This document shows positions 60,726 through 64,000 of a DNA stretch of 64,000 nt, piece after piece (positions within the stretch are counted from its first letter, which is position 1; each line of letters starts with the position of its first letter). The position numbers were made by a program, and so were the translations under genes. The DNA lies in assembly GCA_937959265.1 (NCBI GenBank), contig CALGMA010000031.1, positions 1-64,000 on the forward strand. The letters are read 5' to 3'. The notes under the pieces are model-generated. The model was not told where the DNA came from and ran no database searches. It was given only the letters and a program-made list of their open reading frames with translations. The DNA is from an uncultured Anaerolineae bacterium (GTDB lineage Bacteria; Chloroflexota; Anaerolineae; J036; Brachytrichaceae).

Positions 60726-62882
60726 ATGAAACCACTGTCTTGTAGATTACTTATCCCAGCGGCTGCAGCGCTTATCCTGTCTGCCTGCGGACCTAGCCCG
60801 GCGCCTGCGCCGACTGCGCCACCAGTGGAGGCCACAACTGCGCCGCCGACAGCGACGCCTGCTCCGCCGGCTGGGATAGACGATCTGTCCAGAATCCGGG
60901 CTTCGGGCACGCTGTCGGTCGGCGTGTCGGCCGACTACCCGCCCTACACGTTTTACAACAGCGACTTGCAAATAGACGGCTTCGAGCCGGCGTTGATCAA
61001 CGATCTGGCCAGCCGCATCGGTGTGAAGGCCGATTTGAACGACTTCGCCTTCGACGGATTAACCGCCGCCCTGCAACTCGGCCAGGTGGACGCAGTCATC
61101 GCCGCACTCTCGGTGACGCCGGAGCGGCGCGAGCTGGTTGACTTCACCAGTGTCTACTACATCGGCGCCGACGCCGTTCTTGGGCGCGCGAACACCGCGC
61201 CCGTCCGCTCGGTCACCGACCTGGCTCGTCGGCGCATCGGTGTACAACGCGGCTCGGTCTACACGACCTACCTGCAACGGAATCTGGTAGAGCCCGGCCT
61301 ATCGTCACCTTCGGACATCTTCCAATACGCAGACATCGATGCCGCCGTGCGCGACTTGCAGGACGGCAAGCTGGACTACCTCATGCTCGACCGGCTGCCA
61401 GCGCGCACCTTCGCCGCGAACAGCAACAACAGCCTGGTCGTGTTGGCCGAGAACCTGAATCCGCAGCGCTTCGCCATCGCCGTGCGCAAGGGATCGAACC
61501 TGCGCGCCGCGCTGAACGACGCGCTGCTCAAAGCGCAGAACGAAGGCAAGGTGGCCGACTTGATCGAGAAGTATCTCGGTATTGCCAGAGATGAGATTGA
61601 GCCGGTTCCACCTCCCGAGCCAGAGCCAACCCCAACACCTGCACCCCCCGGCCCGACGCCGACGCCCGCACCCGCACCGTGCGTGAACGGCGCGCGGTTC
61701 GTAGCCGACCTGAGTGTGCCCGATGGGACACAGTTCCAGCCCGGCCAGGCGTTTCAGAAAGGCTGGCGCTTGCAGAACTCCGGCAACTGCGACTGGGCAG
61801 CCAGCTTCTTCCTGGGCTTTGCGTTCGGCAACACGCCGGCCGCGCAAATGTCCGGCCAGCCGACACGCGTCGGCCGAGTCGTCCCATCGGGTCAGACCGC
61901 GGACATCAACGTCAACTTAGTCGCTCCGGCCCAACCAGGCACTTACCAGGGCTTCTGGCAGATGCACGACGCGAACGGTATGCCCTTTGGCGAGCGTATA
62001 TGGGTGCAGATCGTCGTACCCGGCGCACCCACCCCCGTGCCGCCACCTCCCCCTACCCCGGTGCCCGGCATCAGCTTTAGCGCCAACCCCACCGTCATCT
62101 CCCAGGGCCAATGCACTACGTTCTCCTGGAGCGTCCAGAACGTCCAGGGCGTGTGGTTCTTCCCTCAAGACCAACCCTGGCAGAATTACGGCGTCCCCGG
62201 TGTCAGCTCTCAGCAGGTCTGCCTGCAGCAAACCACCACTTACTTCCTGCGCGTCCAGTTCAACGATGGCTCCGTGCGACAGCAGCAGATCACCATCACC
62301 GTCAACCCCGCCGTCAGCGGCCCAGTGATCGAACGCTTCACCGCCGACCCAGCCCAGATCACCCTCGGCCAGACCGTCAACATCCAGTGGCAAGTGAGCG
62401 GTAGCGTCACCCGCATCGCCATCTTGCGCAACGGCGCAGCGATCTGGGATGGCGCGCCGACGACCGGCTCATATAACGACGTGCCGCAGAGCGCTGGCTC
62501 GGTGACCTACGCCATCCAAGCCTTCGACGCCAGCGGCCAGGCCGTGCAGACCGCACGCACGGTGACCGTGGGTGATCCAGGTTCGCAGCCGCCGGTGATC
62601 AACGCCTTCCGGGTGGAGCCGACACTGATCACCCAAGGGACATGTGTGATGATCAGTTGGGATGCCGGCGGTGGGACAAGGCTGGTGCGAATCTACCGGA
62701 ATTACATCGTCGAGACAGAGCTGGCGATAAACGGGACGCAAGTGCAGGGTTCGGGCTTGCAGGACTGCCTGCCGCCAGACGCCACCGGCCAGGTCGGTTA
62801 TCGCATGCTCGCGTTCAACGCCCAGGGTCAGTCGGTCAGCCGCGATGTTGTCGTCACGATCGCTAGGCCTGCACCGCGCTAA
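60726..62882 (+). CDS. Family-3 solute-binding lipoprotein with NBR1-like and Ig-like C-terminal domains
   Basis: 718 aa from the ATG with GGAGG five bases upstream. A lipobox (LILSAC, Cys21) and Pro/Thr spacer precede an amino-acid-type binding domain (SBP_bac_3, ~55-285: IRASGTLSVGVSADYPPYTF, VDAVIAALSVTPERRELVDF, ARRRIGVQRGSVYTTYLQRN). After a second Pro-rich linker comes an NBR1-like Ig-type domain (~320-435: DLSVPDGTQFQPGQAFQKGW, NSGNCDWAASFFLGFAFG, GTYQGFWQMHDANGMPFGER). Two or three further Ig-like modules follow (SANPTVISQGQCTTFSWSVQ, FTADPAQITLGQTVNIQWQV, FRVEPTLITQGTCVMISWDA). No permease gene is near, so it may be a surface receptor or orphan binder rather than a transport component. 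Confidence 0.85.
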   Translation: MKPLSCRLLIPAAAALILSACGPSPAPAPTAPPVEATTAPPTATPAPPAGIDDLSRIRASGTLSVGVSADYPPYTFYNSDLQIDGFEPALINDLASRIGVKADLNDFAFDGLTAALQLGQVDAVIAALSVTPERRELVDFTSVYYIGADAVLGRANTAPVRSVTDLARRRIGVQRGSVYTTYLQRNLVEPGLSSPSDIFQYADIDAAVRDLQDGKLDYLMLDRLPARTFAANSNNSLVVLAENLNPQRFAIAVRKGSNLRAALNDALLKAQNEGKVADLIEKYLGIARDEIEPVPPPEPEPTPTPAPPGPTPTPAPAPCVNGARFVADLSVPDGTQFQPGQAFQKGWRLQNSGNCDWAASFFLGFAFGNTPAAQMSGQPTRVGRVVPSGQTADINVNLVAPAQPGTYQGFWQMHDANGMPFGERIWVQIVVPGAPTPVPPPPPTPVPGISFSANPTVISQGQCTTFSWSVQNVQGVWFFPQDQPWQNYGVPGVSSQQVCLQQTTTYFLRVQFNDGSVRQQQITITVNPAVSGPVIERFTADPAQITLGQTVNIQWQVSGSVTRIAILRNGAAIWDGAPTTGSYNDVPQSAGSVTYAIQAFDASGQAVQTARTVTVGDPGSQPPVINAFRVEPTLITQGTCVMISWDAGGGTRLVRIYRNYIVETELAINGTQVQGSGLQDCLPPDATGQVGYRMLAFNAQGQSVSRDVVVTIARPAPR

Positions 62883-62892
62883 GGTGAGGCAG

Positions 62893-63087
62893 TCGAGGTT
62901 GCTACAAAGGTCGCAAGTGCTCGAGCCATCACATAGCGGTCAGGCGCGACAGGCAGTAGCCCGCCCATCGGTGGACGCTCGGATGAGCGTCCACCTGGGT
63001 TAACTGATGCGGGTGCGAATCCCTGCTGGCGATTCACTCGGTTCACAAACGCGATGCCCGGCAGGCACCTTATCAGGTTCAACCCCC
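62893..63087 (+). ncRNA. Candidate structured RNA of unassigned family
   Basis: This stretch lacks a gene but folds into several helices. H-a: tcgag...ttgc (62893-62902) with gcaa...ctcga (62913-62924). H-b: ggtggacgctc (62970-62980) with gagcgtccacc (62985-62995), 11 perfect pairs and a ggat loop. H-c: gggtt/ctgat (62997-63001, 63004-63008) with atcag/aaccc (63072-63076, 63081-63085). Inside H-c is H-d, gggtg/cacct (63011-63015 with 63066-63070), stacked on H-e, cctgctgg/ccggcagg (63022-63029 with 63058-63065, one G-T pair that favours the plus strand). A T-loop-like gggtgcgaatccc lies in the 5' strand. It may be a standalone RNA or a 3' UTR element of the upstream lipoprotein gene. The HEARO/omega-RNA class is one family worth testing, but I could not confirm membership. 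Confidence 0.5.
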
Positions 63088-63153
63088 ACTATCGGCCAGC
63101 ATAGCTGCCATCAAGGCCAGATCTTTCGCCGTCACGTCAAGCGAGGAAATTAA

Positions 63154-63201
63154 GAACGCGATCGCACGTATTAGGCCGTAGTGGCACGTGCGATCGCGTT
63201 C
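63154..63201. terminator. Long hairpin with GCGATCGC arms, possible bidirectional terminator
   Basis: Perfect 16-base arms (63154-63169 and 63186-63201), each holding the octamer GCGATCGC, enclose a 16-base loop. It lies between convergent genes. On the minus strand it is followed by TTAATTTCC; on the plus side GATTTGGG. A terminator role for the DUF1269 gene is likely but the T-runs are weak. Confidence 0.5.
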
Positions 63202-63236
63202 GATTTGGGTGAAAACGCGCCCGCGTGTTCCCACTT

Positions 63237-63722
63237 CTATGCCCGCTCGCTGAGCACGCGTTTCAGCGTCTCCTCGTTGGTGGGCGATAGCGAGGTGTGA
63301 TACACCGTGCCTTTGAACGGTTTGAGCGCATTGAACACAGCGTTGGCATGTTCGTCACGCGTGATGACAAACAGCGCCGACGTCCCCGGCTGCAGCGCCT
63401 GCTGCACCTCCTCGATGAATTTCTTGTCCACGTCGTCGTCCAGCGACTTGCCGATCACCGCGCCGGCCGCAGCGCCGCCGACGATGCCGGCGACCGGGAA
63501 GAGGAAAAACAGCAGGCCGCCCAGGATGCCGCCGCCGATCAAGCCCCACTTGATGTTGCGGCCGAGCTGGTTGTTCACTTTCACCTCACCTTGCGCGTCC
63601 TTGACCACCACGGCGCTGTCCATGATGGTGAGCAACCCACGCTTGCTCAAGTCGCGCAGCGCGTCGCGGACTTGATCCGCTTCTTCGATGTTATCAAATG
63701 TGATGACGGTAATCCGACTCAT
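63237..63722 (-). CDS. DUF1269-like membrane-associated protein
   Basis: 161 aa. N-terminal soluble part ITVITFDNIEEADQVRDALR with DSAVVVKDAQGEVKVNNQLG, a central glycine-rich hydrophobic hairpin (WGLIGGGILGGLLFFLFPVAGIVGGAAAGA spread over ~60-90), then DKKFIEEVQQALQPGTSALF and the C-terminal TVYHTSLSPTNEETLKRVLS. This is the layout of DUF1269 proteins, of unknown function, often linked to stress responses. It has its own start ahead of the truncated META gene on the same strand. Confidence 0.85.
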   Translation of the reverse strand: MSRITVITFDNIEEADQVRDALRDLSKRGLLTIMDSAVVVKDAQGEVKVNNQLGRNIKWGLIGGGILGGLLFFLFPVAGIVGGAAAGAVIGKSLDDDVDKKFIEEVQQALQPGTSALFVITRDEHANAVFNALKPFKGTVYHTSLSPTNEETLKRVLSERA

Positions 63723-63774
63723 AGAGACTCCTCCACAGTAACCGAGTGCTCTGACCTGCTACGATGCCGCGCGA

Positions 63775-63999
63775 TCACGGCGCCCGGCGCAGCGTCACAG
63801 CCATCGCGCCGTCGCCGGTGCGCAGCGTCAACTTGTCGCCATCGAGCTGATAGGCCGTTGCCGATTCCAGCGCCGCGAGGAACTGAACTTCCTGCTCCAT
63901 CACGCCGGCCGGCTCGGCGCACACCTTACGGGTCGCCGCCAGCGGCCCAACAGCAACGGTCTCGCCGCGCTGCGCAAAAGGACCGAAGAAGTTATTGCA
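63775..63999 (-). CDS. META/HslJ-domain protein, C-terminal part only
   Basis: The last 74 residues of a gene that enters from beyond the window end. CNNFFGPFAQRGETVAVGPL, AATRKVCAEPAGVMEQEVQF and LAALESATAYQLDGDKLTLR match the META (DUF306) domain of HslJ-like lipoproteins: the C-N-x-F/Y start, the T-R-K/M-x-C phrase and the E-x-x-F/FLAAL helix. The N-terminus is missing, so signal peptide and domain number are unknown. The gene ends 52 bases before the DUF1269 start, so the two may be co-transcribed. Confidence 0.8.
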   Translation of the reverse strand, partial: CNNFFGPFAQRGETVAVGPLAATRKVCAEPAGVMEQEVQFLAALESATAYQLDGDKLTLRTGDGAMAVTLRRAP

Positions 64000-64000
64000 G

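Noticed and set aside
63001-63030. Resemblance of GGTGCGAATCC to a cobalamin riboswitch segment
   Set aside because: No B12 box (GCCACTG) or other conserved blocks nearby, and no B12-related gene.
63005-63045. tRNA-like T-arm gggtgcgaatccc, considered as a tRNA gene
   Set aside because: Only three stem pairs flank the loop; no acceptor, D or anticodon arm of the right spacing is present.
63050-63090. Minus-strand TTGAACCTGAT resembling the 3' half of a TPP (THI) riboswitch
   Set aside because: The CTGAGA, TAAT and GCG-AGGGA elements are missing and no thiamin gene follows on that strand.

Overview
The window is high-GC bacterial chromosome (about 60-65% G+C in most stretches I sampled by eye) with no rRNA or tRNA genes. 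Several traits point to Chloroflexota, most likely an Anaerolineae-like lineage. These are extracellular proteins with long Pro/Thr linkers of the TPTPTNTP type, an NBR1-like Ig-type domain behind a solute-binding domain, a PASTA-type Ser/Thr kinase beside an ECF sigma factor, a T-box leader on trpS, and many small membrane or Ig-like proteins of unknown role. The assignment rests on this family content, not on a database match.

Layout. 0.1-4.0 kb: two tandem paralogous secreted Ig-like proteins (minus strand), the larger with a 9 x 24-bp repeat. 4.1-5.7 kb: a PP2C-like/LysM membrane protein. 6-8 kb: an EF-G-like GTPase, divergent from a three-S1-domain RNA-binding protein and lysS (8.2-10.9 kb). 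10.9-12.8 kb: a short-chain dehydrogenase and a ROK sugar kinase (minus). 13.3-20.1 kb: a plus-strand run of a small hypothetical protein, a COG3375-like acetyltransferase, an RseP-type site-2 protease, a HEAT-repeat protein and a glycosidase/O-antigen-ligase fusion. 20.0-23.5 kb: a lower-GC ABC sugar transporter cassette that overlaps the 3' end of the ligase gene and looks acquired, with a ThuA gene behind it. 24.5-26.7 kb: a subtilase. 26.8-36.9 kb: a long minus-strand block with a 7TM/GAF-like regulator, a GNAT, an Ig-like membrane protein, purine nucleoside phosphorylase, a tyrosine recombinase, ComEC, a sugar-nucleotide epimerase and galactokinase. 37.4-41.0 kb: an oligopeptide ABC transporter (binding protein and two permeases). 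41.0-42.4 kb: a complete T-box riboswitch and trpS. 42.4-44.8 kb: a PhyH dioxygenase and glpK. 45.0-49.4 kb: Ser/Thr kinase, ECF sigma factor, membrane anti-sigma-like protein and a bactofilin-like protein. 49.5-54.7 kb: mfd and murJ. 54.7-55.8 kb: a cystathionine gamma-synthase-family enzyme. 55.9-62.9 kb: a holin-like/phosphodiesterase/Yip1-like fusion, a DUF4337-like protein, a MscS channel, a small membrane protein and a family-3 binding lipoprotein with Ig-like domains. 62.9-63.2 kb: a gene-free stretch that folds into a plausible structured RNA. 63.2-64.0 kb: a DUF1269 protein and a truncated META/HslJ gene.

The genes fit a heterotroph scavenging sugars, peptides, glycerol and nucleosides (two ABC systems, galK, ROK kinase, glpK, PNP). 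It also invests in cell-surface and envelope functions: MurJ, O-antigen ligase, RseP, MscS, and a kinase/ECF/anti-sigma/bactofilin cluster that may sense the envelope.

Most worth following up are the unassigned structured RNA at 62893-63087, the canonical T-box with a UGG specifier, the three-part holin/phosphodiesterase/Yip1 fusion, the glycosidase/O-antigen-ligase fusion cut at its 3' end by a low-GC ABC cassette, and heptamer-built hairpins directly in front of the lysS and glpK start codons.
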